A stretch of 64,000 bases of DNA, taken from contig NZ_CP012938.1 in the NCBI RefSeq assembly GCF_001314995.1, forward strand, positions 434,001 to 498,000, given 5' to 3'. Under the pieces are notes generated by a model. It had not been told where the DNA came from, made no database searches, and saw nothing but the letters and a program-made list of their open reading frames with translations. Origin of the DNA: Bacteroides ovatus. GTDB taxonomy: Bacteria; Bacteroidota; Bacteroidia; Bacteroidales; Bacteroidaceae. Shown here one piece after another: positions 7,535 through 15,736 of the stretch (position 1 is the first letter of the stretch; every line of letters starts with the position of its first letter). Both the position numbers and the translations under genes were made by a program.

Positions 7535-9463
7535 ATGCTGGGACGTCTTGGATATCTTTTTATCTGTTTCCTTTGGCTTCTGCAGTCAACGGAAGTATTG
7601 GCTGTCTCTAAAGATAAGAAACCTATTCTGATTATTTGCTCTTATAATCCGGCAGCACACCAAACCTCGGTCACTATTTCCGATTATATGGATGAATATA
7701 GTAAGTTGGGAGGACAGCGCGACATTGTCATCGAAAACATGAACTGTAAAAGTTTCTCGGAGGCTCCGTTATGGAGCGCGATGATGACGCAGATTCTGGC
7801 TAAATATCAGGGAGAAAAGCATCCGGCACAAATTATTTTATTAGGACAGGAAGCGTGGGCTGCCTATTTGTCGCAGAGGGATGAAATGCAGGTGAAAGTG
7901 CCGGTGATGTGCAGTCTGGCCAGTAGTAATGTGGTGATATTGCCAAAAGATACGGTGGAAAACCTTGATTGCTGGATGCCCGAATCTGTCGATATCTTTG
8001 AAGATCATCTGGATATTCCCGAACTGGAATCGGGATTTATCAATCAATATAATATAGAAGGTAATATCTCCATGATTCAAGCTTTCTATCCGAAAACGAA
8101 ACACATTGCCTTTATCTCGGACAATACTTATGGCGGAGTGACTATGCAAGCGTTGGTACGAAAAGAAATGAAGAAGTTCCCCGATCTGGATTTGATTTTG
8201 ATGGACGGCCGGAGACATTCTATTTATACCATCGTTGAGGAATTGAGACAGCTGCCCGAAAATACGGTTATTCTGGTGGGAACGTGGCGTGTGGATATGA
8301 ACGAGGGGTATTTCATGCGGAATGCGACGTATGCCATGATGGAGGCTACTCCTACCATCCCGGCTTTTACTCCTTCATCGGTGAGCCTTGGATATTGGGC
8401 GATAGGAGGAGTGCTGCCCGATTATCGGAAAGTGGGAGGAGAAATGGCTATGGAGTCCATACGGATGGATCAGCACCCGGAGGATACGGGGAAGCATCTT
8501 TCGATCATTGGCTCTAAAGCGGTATTGGATAGCCGGAAGGTGAAAGAGTGGGGGCTGCACCCAAGCGTGTTGCCTTTTAAAGTGCAGCTTGTCAACCAAC
8601 CGGTTTCGTTCTATCAGCAATATACTTATCAGATATGGTCTGCTTGTGCTTTGTTCGTGATTCTGGTACTTGGCTTATGTATCTCTCTTTTCTATTATTT
8701 CCGTACGAAACGTTTGAAAGACGAGCTTCTGAAATCGGAGAAGGATTTGCGTGTAGCGAAAGACAGGGCGGAAGAGTCTAATCGTCTGAAGAGTGCTTTC
8801 CTTGCCAATATGAGTCATGAGATACGGACGCCGTTGAACTCGATTGTCGGCTTTTCGGATGTACTGGCAATGGGCGGTAGCACGGAGGATGAACAGCAGT
8901 CTTATTATAAGATTATCAAAACCAATTCGGATTTGTTGCTTCGTCTGATTAATGATATTCTCGATCTTTCACGTCTGGAGGCGAACCGGGTGACTTTGAC
9001 GTGGGAGGAATGTGATGTGGTGCAGTTGTGTAGTCAGGTGGTTGCCTCTGTTAGTTTTTCACGGCAGTCGTCGGACAATCAGTTCTTGTTTTCCACTTCT
9101 TTTGAAACTTTCCGGATGGTGACGGATGTGCAGCGTATGCAACAGGTAATCATTAATCTGCTGTCCAACGCCGACAAATTTACGAAACGCGGGAAGATTA
9201 CCTTGGACTTTTCTGTGAATGAGGAAAAGCAAATGGCTATTTTCTCGGTAACGGATACCGGATGCGGTATCCCGAAAGAAAAACAGGGACTTGTGTTCGA
9301 GCGTTTTGAAAAGCTGAATGAGTACGCCCAGGGAACCGGATTGGGATTGTCTATCTGTAAATTGATTGTGCATAAATGGAAAGGAAGTATATGGATCGAT
9401 CCTGACTATACCGGTGGGGCACGGTTCGTATTTTCGCATCCGCTAAATATAGAAAAAGAATGA
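7535..9463 (+). CDS. membrane sensor histidine kinase with periplasmic substrate-binding-like sensor
   Basis: A 642-residue protein. The start MLGRLGYLFICFLWLL gives a proper signal or anchor, unlike the longer frame that overlaps the promoter. Residues about 25-360 are periplasmic and look like an ABC-type substrate-binding fold (ILIICSYNPAAHQTS; HIAFISDNTYGGVTM). A membrane segment (SACALFVILVLGLCISLFYYF) follows near 370-390, then HisKA with the phosphorylated His in MSHEIRTPLNS near 428, and HATPase_c with N box (NLLSNADKF), G1 (DTGCGIP) and G2 (GTGLGLS). There is no receiver or HTH, so the partner regulator is elsewhere. It overlaps the next gene by 4 nt, so kinase and nucleotidase are translationally coupled. 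Confidence 0.88.
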   Translation: MLGRLGYLFICFLWLLQSTEVLAVSKDKKPILIICSYNPAAHQTSVTISDYMDEYSKLGGQRDIVIENMNCKSFSEAPLWSAMMTQILAKYQGEKHPAQIILLGQEAWAAYLSQRDEMQVKVPVMCSLASSNVVILPKDTVENLDCWMPESVDIFEDHLDIPELESGFINQYNIEGNISMIQAFYPKTKHIAFISDNTYGGVTMQALVRKEMKKFPDLDLILMDGRRHSIYTIVEELRQLPENTVILVGTWRVDMNEGYFMRNATYAMMEATPTIPAFTPSSVSLGYWAIGGVLPDYRKVGGEMAMESIRMDQHPEDTGKHLSIIGSKAVLDSRKVKEWGLHPSVLPFKVQLVNQPVSFYQQYTYQIWSACALFVILVLGLCISLFYYFRTKRLKDELLKSEKDLRVAKDRAEESNRLKSAFLANMSHEIRTPLNSIVGFSDVLAMGGSTEDEQQSYYKIIKTNSDLLLRLINDILDLSRLEANRVTLTWEECDVVQLCSQVVASVSFSRQSSDNQFLFSTSFETFRMVTDVQRMQQVIINLLSNADKFTKRGKITLDFSVNEEKQMAIFSVTDTGCGIPKEKQGLVFERFEKLNEYAQGTGLGLSICKLIVHKWKGSIWIDPDYTGGARFVFSHPLNIEKE

Positions 9464-11202
9464 AACGAATAGGATTTATTTATGGCTTGCTTTTCTGTCT
9501 CGTACTGTCTGTTGCGGCGCAGGAAAAGGTGGTGAAGCTGAAGATTGTGGAAACGAGTGACGTACATGGTAATTATTATCCTTACAATTTTATAACCCGC
9601 CACGAGTGGAAGGGTAGTCTGGCACGTATTTATTCTTTCGTGCAGAAAGAGCGTGAACAGTATAAAGAGAATCTGATATTGCTGGATAATGGTGATATTT
9701 TACAGGGACAGCCTACTGCCTATTACTATAATTATATAGATACGGTGTCTCCTCATCTTTGTTCGGAAATGATGAATTTCATGAAATATGATGCCGGTAA
9801 TATGGGGAACCATGATGTGGAAACGGGACGTGCTGTGTTCGACCGTTGGATAGCCACTTGTGACTTCCCTGTGTTGGGTGCCAACATCATTGATACGTCT
9901 ACGGGAAAACCCCATCTGGCTCCTTATAAGGTGTTGGAACGTGATGGCGTGAAGATTGTGGTATTGGGTATGATTACTCCTGCCATCCCTGCATGGCTTT
10001 CTGAAAATCTGTGGAAAGGCTTGCGTTTCGATGATATGGAAGAGACGGCACGCAAATGGATGAAGATTATCCGTGAAAAAGAGAATCCGGATTTGGTGAT
10101 CGGATTGTTTCATGCCGGACAGGAGGCTTTCAAAATGTCGGGCAAATACAATGAGAATGCTTCTCTTAACGTAGCGAAGAATGTACCTGGATTCGATATT
10201 GTATTGATGGGACACGATCATGCCCGCGAATGTAAGAAGGTGATGAATGTAGCCGGAGATTCGGTGTTGATTATCGATCCGGCCAGCAATGGAATTGTAT
10301 TGTCTAATGTCGATGTGACCTTGAAACTGAAAGATGGAAAGGTGCAGAGCAAGGACGTCAAAGGGGAGTTGACAGAAACGGAAGCTTACGGAATCAGCGA
10401 GGATTTCATGAAGCGTTTTGCTCCGCAATATGAGACGGTGCAGAAGTTTGTATCCAAGAAGATCGGCACTTTTACCGAGAGTATCTCTACTCATCCTGCT
10501 TTCTTCGGTCCTTCTGCTTTTATTGATTTGATACATACTTTACAGCTCGATATAACCGGAGCTGACATCTCTTTTGCCGCTCCGCTTTCGTTTGATGCGG
10601 AGATAAAGAAAGGGGATGTGTTTGTCAGTGATATGTTCAACTTGTATAAGTATGAGAATATGCTGTATGTGATGACGTTGTCCGGAAAGGAGATTAAGGA
10701 TTTTCTGGAGATGTCTTATTATATGTGGACGAACCAGATGAAGTCACCGGAAGATCATCTGCTCTGGTTCAAGAAGAAACCTCGGGAAGGTGCGGAAGAC
10801 AGGGCTTCTTTCCAGAACTTCAGTTTTAATTTCGACTCGGCTTCCGGCATTATTTATACGGTGGACGTGACAAAACCGAAGGGAGAAAAGATTACGATTA
10901 CGAGCATGGCGGACGGTTCTCCTTTCCGTATGGATAAGATATATAAAGTGGCCTTAAATTCTTATCGTGGTAATGGTGGTGGAGAACTGTTGACGAAAGG
11001 ATCGGGTATTCCGCAGGAGGATTTGAAGGACCGCATAATTTTCTCTACAGATAAAGATCTTCGTTTCTATTTGATGAATTATATCGAAAAGAAAGGTACG
11101 ATGAACCCCAAAGCCCTGAATCAGTGGAAGTTTGTTCCGGAGAAATGGACAGTGCCGGCTGCCCAACGTGATTCTGTATATTTATTCCGGTCTGTTCAAT
11201 AA
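9460..11202 (+). CDS. secreted 5'-nucleotidase/metallophosphoesterase (UshA-like)
   Basis: A 580-residue protein with an N-terminal signal peptide (FIYGLLFCLVLSVAAQ). The calcineurin-like metallophosphatase domain carries TSDVHGNYYP near residue 30, GNHDVETG near 117 and LMGHDHAR near 249, all metal ligands. The 5_nucleotid_C domain follows, with its substrate-loop motif NSYRGNGGG near 505. Family members hydrolyse nucleotides, 2',3'-cyclic nucleotides or UDP-sugars in the periplasm to release nucleosides and phosphate. The ATGA overlap with the upstream kinase suggests the kinase responds to, or the enzyme supplies, a related metabolite; that link is inference. Confidence 0.9.
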   Translation: MKRIGFIYGLLFCLVLSVAAQEKVVKLKIVETSDVHGNYYPYNFITRHEWKGSLARIYSFVQKEREQYKENLILLDNGDILQGQPTAYYYNYIDTVSPHLCSEMMNFMKYDAGNMGNHDVETGRAVFDRWIATCDFPVLGANIIDTSTGKPHLAPYKVLERDGVKIVVLGMITPAIPAWLSENLWKGLRFDDMEETARKWMKIIREKENPDLVIGLFHAGQEAFKMSGKYNENASLNVAKNVPGFDIVLMGHDHARECKKVMNVAGDSVLIIDPASNGIVLSNVDVTLKLKDGKVQSKDVKGELTETEAYGISEDFMKRFAPQYETVQKFVSKKIGTFTESISTHPAFFGPSAFIDLIHTLQLDITGADISFAAPLSFDAEIKKGDVFVSDMFNLYKYENMLYVMTLSGKEIKDFLEMSYYMWTNQMKSPEDHLLWFKKKPREGAEDRASFQNFSFNFDSASGIIYTVDVTKPKGEKITITSMADGSPFRMDKIYKVALNSYRGNGGGELLTKGSGIPQEDLKDRIIFSTDKDLRFYLMNYIEKKGTMNPKALNQWKFVPEKWTVPAAQRDSVYLFRSVQ

Positions 11203-11245
11203 GTAACTAAAAGTGTTCATTATGTCTGATAATACTCTTGAACGG

Positions 11246-11277
11246 CTTGTATATCTGATTAAATGCTGGTATATTTG
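11246..11277 (+). promoter_or_regulatory. promoter of the AraC-type regulator
   Basis: CTTG (11246-11249), 20 nt, TATATTTG (11270-11277). The ATG at 11296 lies 18 nt after the -7 box, giving a very short leader. Confidence 0.65.
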
Positions 11278-11295
11278 TCGCAAAAAAGAGAGAGT

Positions 11296-12198
11296 ATGTA
11301 TATTCAAAATGTTCCCAAAGTAGGTATTTCTTCGGTAGTTCATTCTAAACATATAGATTCTGACAACATTGATGTTGTTGATAACGATATAGCGCTCTTC
11401 GATACGGAGAGCGTTATATCGTTGTATAATGGACCGACTAAACTGGAGGTGTTGACGGTAGGTCTTTGCCTGGAAGGTACTGGTACTTTTAATATTAGTT
11501 TACGTGAGTTTCAACTGTTCCCCGGATTAATGGTGATCGCGCTGCCTAATCAGATTGTCGAACAGCGGTGTTTCAGTTCCGACTTTAAAGCGATATTCTT
11601 TGCTGTGTCGAAGAACTTGTTAGAGACATTGCCTAAGATCAGTAATGTGCTTTCCTTATTCTTTTATCTGAAAGATTACCCGTGTTTCAATCTTACACCG
11701 CAGGAGCAGGAGACTGTGAAGGAATATCATGCATTTATCAGAAAACGATTGAAGAATAAGGAGGCTTTATATCGTAAAGAAGTGGTAATGGGCTTGATGC
11801 AAGGGTTCTTTTTTGAACTTTGTAATATCTTTACCAATCATGCGCCAGCCAATGCTACTACCATGAAAAATAAAAGCCGGAAAGAATATATTTTCGAACG
11901 TTTTTATGAGTCTTTAGTGGAGTCTTACCAGTCTGAACGGAGCGTGAAATTCTATGCTGACCAGTTGTGTCTGACGCCGAAGCATCTTTCGGGAGTAGTG
12001 AAAGAGGTCAGCGGAAAAACGGTGGGAGAGTGGATCGACGAACTGGTGATTCTGGAAGCAAAAGCACTTCTGAATTCTTCAAGCATGAATATTCAGGAAA
12101 TTGCCGATCGGCTGAATTTTGCTAACCAGTCGTTCTTTGGAAAGTATTTCAAGCATTACACCGGTATGTCTCCTAAAGGATACCGGAAAAGCCGCTAA
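11296..12198 (+). CDS. AraC-family transcriptional regulator
   Basis: A 300-residue regulator starting at MYIQNVPKV, downstream of a good promoter; an upstream in-frame Met would precede the -7 box. The N-terminal half is a cupin-like sensing domain (about 30-160). The C-terminal part is a double-HTH AraC domain: VKFYADQLCLTPKHLSGVVKEVSGK near 215-240 and MNIQEIADRLNFANQSFFGKYFKHYTGMSPKGYRK to the end. The target and inducer cannot be read from the sequence. Its stop lies 2 nt from the stop of the convergent Crp-like gene. Confidence 0.9.
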   Translation: MYIQNVPKVGISSVVHSKHIDSDNIDVVDNDIALFDTESVISLYNGPTKLEVLTVGLCLEGTGTFNISLREFQLFPGLMVIALPNQIVEQRCFSSDFKAIFFAVSKNLLETLPKISNVLSLFFYLKDYPCFNLTPQEQETVKEYHAFIRKRLKNKEALYRKEVVMGLMQGFFFELCNIFTNHAPANATTMKNKSRKEYIFERFYESLVESYQSERSVKFYADQLCLTPKHLSGVVKEVSGKTVGEWIDELVILEAKALLNSSSMNIQEIADRLNFANQSFFGKYFKHYTGMSPKGYRKSR

Positions 12199-12200
12199 AA

Positions 12201-12785
12201 TCATAGAACACCGGAGCGCACACGGCTTAGTGTCTCCGGTGTCATCAAAAGATAAGAGGCGATGTATGCCAGAGGTGCACGTTTGATAATTTCCGGATGT
12301 GTTTCGAGCAGGAGGTTATAGCGTTCGCGGGCGGATTCAAAGCGCCAGGAGTCTGCTTTAATCTGTGACACAATCAAGGAGTATTCCAGTATCTTTTGGT
12401 AGAACATATTGATTTCCCAGTTCTCTTTTGCCAATTTTTGTATCATGTCGCGAGGGAACAGGTAGATAATGGAAGGTTCGAGGGTTTCCACGATTAGCCG
12501 GGTGGGTACTTGTTTCAGAAAACTCTCAATGCACATCACGATACATCCTTCGTATGAGAAATGTTCGGTCACGTCTTTCCCATTCTTGTAATAGTACTGC
12601 CTAAGCATCCCTTTGCCGACAAATACGATTTCATGAGCTACTTCTCCTTCATTCAGCGCTATTGCTCCTTTGGGAAATTCTTCACGAATCAGTATACTTT
12701 CTATCTGTCGTCTTCCTTCTATACTCATTTCCGGAAAGCGGGAATTTACAACAGCATTTACAGTCTCTCTTAATAATGTATCCAT
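12201..12785 (-). CDS. Crp/Fnr-family cyclic-nucleotide-binding-domain regulator
   Basis: A 194-residue protein with an N-terminal cNMP-binding beta-barrel (GAIALNEGEVAHEIVFVGKGMLRQYYYKNGKDVTEHF, about residues 40-75). A dimer helix follows, and the C-terminus is a short HTH with APLAYIASYLLMTPETLSRVR at the very end. The cAMP-contacting Arg/Ser pattern of Crp is not obvious, so it may not bind cAMP, as is common for Bacteroides members of this group. It has a convincing promoter (12808-12839) and is convergent with the AraC-type gene. Confidence 0.85.
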   Translation of the reverse strand: MDTLLRETVNAVVNSRFPEMSIEGRRQIESILIREEFPKGAIALNEGEVAHEIVFVGKGMLRQYYYKNGKDVTEHFSYEGCIVMCIESFLKQVPTRLIVETLEPSIIYLFPRDMIQKLAKENWEINMFYQKILEYSLIVSQIKADSWRFESARERYNLLLETHPEIIKRAPLAYIASYLLMTPETLSRVRSGVL

Positions 12786-12807
12786 ATCTTTTCTGTCTTG
12801 ATGTGTG

Positions 12808-12839
12808 CAAAAATACTAAAAACGGTTGACATAAATCAA
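12808..12839 (-). promoter_or_regulatory. promoter of the Crp-like gene
   Basis: On the minus strand: TTGA (12839-12836), 20 nt, TATTTTTG (12815-12808), 22 nt before the ATG. Confidence 0.6.
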
Positions 12840-12858
12840 GTGTGGTATAAAAAAGATG

Positions 12859-12866
12859 TATCTTTG
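12859..12866 (+). promoter_or_regulatory. -7 box of the lipoprotein gene
   Basis: TATCTTTG, 21 nt upstream of the ATG at 12888; no good -33 box at the usual spacing. It shows the true start lies downstream of an otherwise open frame from 12798. Confidence 0.5.
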
Positions 12867-12887
12867 TCTGCAAAATCAAGAGGTAAG

Positions 12888-13622
12888 ATGATAATGAATA
12901 AGATAATAGGCTTGGCAGTGTTGCTGTTCTGTTTGAGTGGTTGCGTAAGGGATAATGATGCTATTTATTATCCGGTTGGCAACGTGGATGTGGAAAGAGG
13001 TGGTCCGGCTTTGGAGGCTGGGAAGGGTGATTTAATAGCCCGTAGTTACAATACCGAAGATTATGTATTGGACACGCTTGCACAATATCCGGGTGATCCG
13101 ACGCTCGGTAAACTGACATTTATGGTCAGTCTGAAAAACCGGTTGGCAGATCAGGAGGTGAGTGGCTTTAATGGTGTCGGTCTATCCAAACTAACGATGA
13201 GTCTTGGATATAAAGACGGCAACTATCCGGCAGAAAGCCAGGTTCCTGTTTATACTTCGTCCGACGTGACTGCCAGTTATGCCATCAAACTCCGTTTAAA
13301 GGGAGAATTGACTTTAACAGGAGACGAATGGATGATTGACTATATTTATGTTCAATTAGCGGGTTTATTCCAGCCTTATCCTCCTACGTCTTTCCCGGAA
13401 GTGTTTATGTGTAAAGGGGGTGAGCAATCGTATGCAACATTCGATTCTTTTCGTAGAACCTGGACATTTGATATTACTTATGATCGTTCCAACCTTTCTT
13501 TCAGCCAACTGTATTTCAATCTGTTTGTGAATCTGGCAGGGCAGAAAAGGGAGGATAGAGTCCGGTTGAGGATTGATAAGGAATCTTATTTCGAGATCTA
13601 TAAAGAAAAAGAGGAAATGTAG
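12888..13622 (+). CDS. hypothetical lipoprotein
   Basis: About 244 residues. The start is either 12888 or the in-frame ATG at 12894, both just after AGAGGT. A lipoprotein signal is clear: NKIIGLAVLLFCLSGC with the lipobox cysteine near residue 19. The mature part is beta-rich, with no catalytic motif that I recognise; conserved-looking stretches include WMIDYIYVQLAG and WTFDITYDRSNLSF. It is probably anchored in the inner leaflet of the outer membrane or exposed on the surface. Single-gene unit ending at the 13606-13644 hairpin. Function is unknown. Confidence 0.75.
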   Translation: MIMNKIIGLAVLLFCLSGCVRDNDAIYYPVGNVDVERGGPALEAGKGDLIARSYNTEDYVLDTLAQYPGDPTLGKLTFMVSLKNRLADQEVSGFNGVGLSKLTMSLGYKDGNYPAESQVPVYTSSDVTASYAIKLRLKGELTLTGDEWMIDYIYVQLAGLFQPYPPTSFPEVFMCKGGEQSYATFDSFRRTWTFDITYDRSNLSFSQLYFNLFVNLAGQKREDRVRLRIDKESYFEIYKEKEEM

Positions 13623-13644
13623 TTAAACTGCATTTCCTCTTTTT
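13606..13644 (+). terminator. bidirectional terminator, lipoprotein gene / tRNA-Glu
   Basis: AAAAAGAGGAAATG (13606-13619) pairs with CATTTCCTCTTTTT (13631-13644). The stop codon is inside the stem/loop. A/T runs flank both sides, so it can end the + strand gene and the - strand tRNA unit. Confidence 0.85.
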
Positions 13645-13650
13645 CTTTGG

Positions 13651-13722
13651 TAGTGGGTACGAGAATCGAACTCGTATTACATGCGTGAGAGGCATGTGTC
13701 CTAACCGTTAGACGAACCCACC
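13651..13722 (-). tRNA. tRNA-Glu(CTC)
   Basis: A 72-nt cloverleaf on the minus strand. Acceptor GGTGGGT pairs with ACCCACT; the anticodon stem CATGC/GCATG encloses the loop CTCTCAC with anticodon CTC; the T arm is ACGAG-TTCGATT-CTCGT. The discriminator is A and CCA is not encoded. The D arm start TCGTCTAA and GGTTAGGACA are typical of tRNA-Glu. The anticodon loop is a normal 7 nt, useful as a contrast to the phage tRNA-like genes near 42 kb. Confidence 0.93.
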
Positions 13723-13741
13723 GGAGTTTGATAGATTTAAA

Positions 13742-13775
13742 AAGAGCCAAGTCTATAAAACTTAGCTCTTTTTAT
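13742..13775 (-). terminator. hairpin between tRNA-Ser and tRNA-Glu
   Basis: AAGAGCCAAGT and ACTTAGCTCTT form a stem with one mismatch and are flanked by A/T runs on both sides. It may attenuate read-through from tRNA-Ser or simply separate the two tRNAs for processing. Confidence 0.6.
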
Positions 13776-13787
13776 TTTGAGATTTTG

Positions 13788-13874
13788 CGGAAGCTGGGGG
13801 ATTCGAACCCCCGGTACCCTTACGAGTACGTCAGTTTAGCAAACTGGTGGTTTCAGCCACTCACCCAAACTTCC
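13788..13874 (-). tRNA. tRNA-Ser(GCT)
   Basis: An 87-nt class II tRNA. Acceptor GGAAGTT pairs with AGCTTCC (one G-T pair); the anticodon loop sits between CCAGT and ACTG-type strands with anticodon GCT. The long variable arm TACTCGTAAGGGTA forms its own stem, and the T arm is GGGGG-TTCGAAT-CCCCC. CCA is not encoded. It is the first gene of the minus-strand tRNA unit, 31 nt from a canonical promoter. Confidence 0.94.
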
Positions 13875-13904
13875 TTGAACCCGCATTCTCTCTCAAATGC
13901 GGTG

Positions 13905-13936
13905 CAAATATAGGGGGAACTTTTGGACTACGCAAA
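13905..13936 (-). promoter_or_regulatory. promoter of the tRNA-Ser/tRNA-Glu unit
   Basis: Minus strand: TTTG (13936-13933), exactly 20 nt, TATATTTG (13912-13905). This is a perfect Bacteroides promoter. A CCGCATT/AATGCGG inverted repeat follows in the tRNA leader. Confidence 0.85.
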
Positions 13937-14159
13937 TCTTTTAGCAAGATTTTTTTTACCTGTTTTTTGTGAAATGAGATAACCTGCTATGTTTCAAATG
14001 TTAAACGGAAGAATTTTTTTTCGAAAGCTTTTAATTTTTATCGATGGAATGGGAACTTGAAACATATTGACGCTATCCGCTTATTATAGTGACGGTATCT
14101 TCATGGGATAGGGTAAACATCCGGATGGGATAGTGACGGTATATTTGACGTGAGAAAAG
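13937..14159. other. intergenic region with a 13-bp direct repeat
   Basis: No gene is seen. ATAGTGACGGTAT occurs at 14086-14098 and 14130-14142 (44 bp apart), and GGGATAG occurs at 14105 and 14128. A TATATTTG overlaps the second repeat (14140-14147, + strand) but no gene follows it. Confidence 0.5.
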
Positions 14160-14230
14160 GACATAAAAAAAGGCTATCTATCCCAGACAGCCAATCTTTT
14201 GTTAACCTTAAATCTAATACTATGAAAAAC
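14160..14230 (-). ncRNA. probable small RNA of about 70 nt
   Basis: On the minus strand a good promoter (14237-14267) is followed, about 45 nt later, by a hairpin GGCTGTCT/AGATAGCC (14192-14172) and seven T residues (to about 14164). The transcript contains the leader-like string TTAGATTTAAGGTTAACA. There is no convincing ORF inside. I recall similar promoter-leader-hairpin cassettes at many places in Bacteroides genomes, but I cannot name a family with certainty. It sits between the tRNA promoter region and the end of viaA. Confidence 0.55.
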
Positions 14231-14236
14231 ACAGTA

Positions 14237-14267
14237 CAAATATACGGACTTCTGTCGAATTTGCAAA
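14237..14267 (-). promoter_or_regulatory. promoter of the candidate sRNA
   Basis: Minus strand: TTTG (14267-14264), 19 nt, TATATTTG (14244-14237). Confidence 0.6.
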
Positions 14268-14302
14268 TAAAACAAGAAAAAAGAGATGTTTTATAACATT
14301 GA

Positions 14303-15736
14303 TTAAATATTTGATTCTTCAATTCTATTTTTATTAAGACTTTCAGCGTTTTGAACACTATATTCCCAATATTTATCACATAATTTCAGATAACTGGTCT
14401 CGGCACTTTTGCCTCCTAAAGAAATGGCATACATCTTTGTCTGTTTTGCTTTTGCATGTTCTATGGTCCGGGATAGTAGTTGATCGACGGGACGCATCTC
14501 AAAATCCGATACGGTGATGATGTCTGCTTCCATATATCCTTCTTCGCTGATCTTTCGCAAAGCATGTGTGATGACTGGTTCCATATCTGTGCCACCATGA
14601 AAAGATTGGCTTAGAAAATCGACAAGGCGATCGAAACTACTCCCTAAATCGGTTATTTCAATACACTCGATATCATCGGAGAAGAGGATGACGTAACATT
14701 TCCGATGTTGTACTTCTGTCAATTCGGCAATGGCAAGTAGAGTAGATTTTGCGATTCTTTCCCGTTCGCCTGCCATAGAACCGGAAGTGTCCAGGCAAAC
14801 GATGAAAGGGCCTTCAGCTTCTTCGGAAACTTCATTTCCTACTGTTTTCTTATCATTGATGGTTTGTTTCTCGTGCGATTGATAATCGATGACTTGTAGT
14901 CTCTTCTCTATGAAACGCTCGAAAAATATGGGTTGCAGGTTCTTTTCCGCCAGATAACAATATTCCAGAGGGAGAAGACTATTCAAATCGTTTCCTTCAC
15001 AAATGCCTGCAATATCACTTCGGGTGGCATGAGATATAATTTGTTCCCGGTGAATACCTGCGGTCATTTTGAAACGTTTCCGGCTACTTTGGTGTTTTTT
15101 GCCTAAGATTTCTACCAGTTCGCGGATAACGGGATTTCGTTTGATCGTTTCTTCGTATTCTAAAATCTGTTCCGCTATCTGTTTATGATTGCGAAGTAGC
15201 CAGACGAGGCGTGAGCCACCGCGTACCGGAAGATTTTTGGCTAATGCCAGTTGAATACGGTAGAAATCCTCACAGAGTTGCTCGATATGTTCCATCTGAT
15301 AGTTGAACTCATTGTTCGAGAGTAGCGTATGCCACTTGTCGAAAAAAAGAGTCCACAACGCTTTCCATTCTTTGGAACGCGGGCTGATTACATTAAAACG
15401 TTGGAGGTAGTATTTTACGTTGAGGTCTACCAGGTGATATTTCATGGAGAAGGGGTATGCGCTGTTTTTCAGGAATTGAAGAAACTTTGCGTCCGATGCT
15501 TCATTCATTTCATGAAAGTATTCCCATTGCGATGCATAACGGGAGTAGAAATCTTGCAGGGAGGGTTGTGTGTGACGAAAATACAGGTGAATGTCCGCAT
15601 CCAGTTCTTCGGGACGGATAATCAGATTGTGTAGTTGTTCGTCGTACACATCATAGGCTATTCCCTGCAATTTTTCGTAATAAATGTCTTGCAGGTGCTT
15701 GAGCCTAATACTCTCTGTTCTCTTGTTCATGGGCAT
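14303..15736 (-). CDS. viaA: ViaA-like VWA domain protein
   Basis: A 477-residue protein (start at MPMNKRTE, or two codons later) that overlaps the 3' end of ravA by 32 nt. The N-terminal half is the ViaA helical region; the C-terminal half is a von Willebrand A domain with the MIDAS motif DTSGSMAGERE near residue 318 and the later metal-site Thr in FHGGTDMEPV near 385. ViaA partners the MoxR AAA+ ATPase RavA, and in enterobacteria the pair acts with respiratory complexes and affects aminoglycoside sensitivity. Length and gene order match that pair well. A possible sRNA terminator lies just downstream. Confidence 0.85.
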   Translation of the reverse strand: MPMNKRTESIRLKHLQDIYYEKLQGIAYDVYDEQLHNLIIRPEELDADIHLYFRHTQPSLQDFYSRYASQWEYFHEMNEASDAKFLQFLKNSAYPFSMKYHLVDLNVKYYLQRFNVISPRSKEWKALWTLFFDKWHTLLSNNEFNYQMEHIEQLCEDFYRIQLALAKNLPVRGGSRLVWLLRNHKQIAEQILEYEETIKRNPVIRELVEILGKKHQSSRKRFKMTAGIHREQIISHATRSDIAGICEGNDLNSLLPLEYCYLAEKNLQPIFFERFIEKRLQVIDYQSHEKQTINDKKTVGNEVSEEAEGPFIVCLDTSGSMAGERERIAKSTLLAIAELTEVQHRKCYVILFSDDIECIEITDLGSSFDRLVDFLSQSFHGGTDMEPVITHALRKISEEGYMEADIITVSDFEMRPVDQLLSRTIEHAKAKQTKMYAISLGGKSAETSYLKLCDKYWEYSVQNAESLNKNRIEESNI

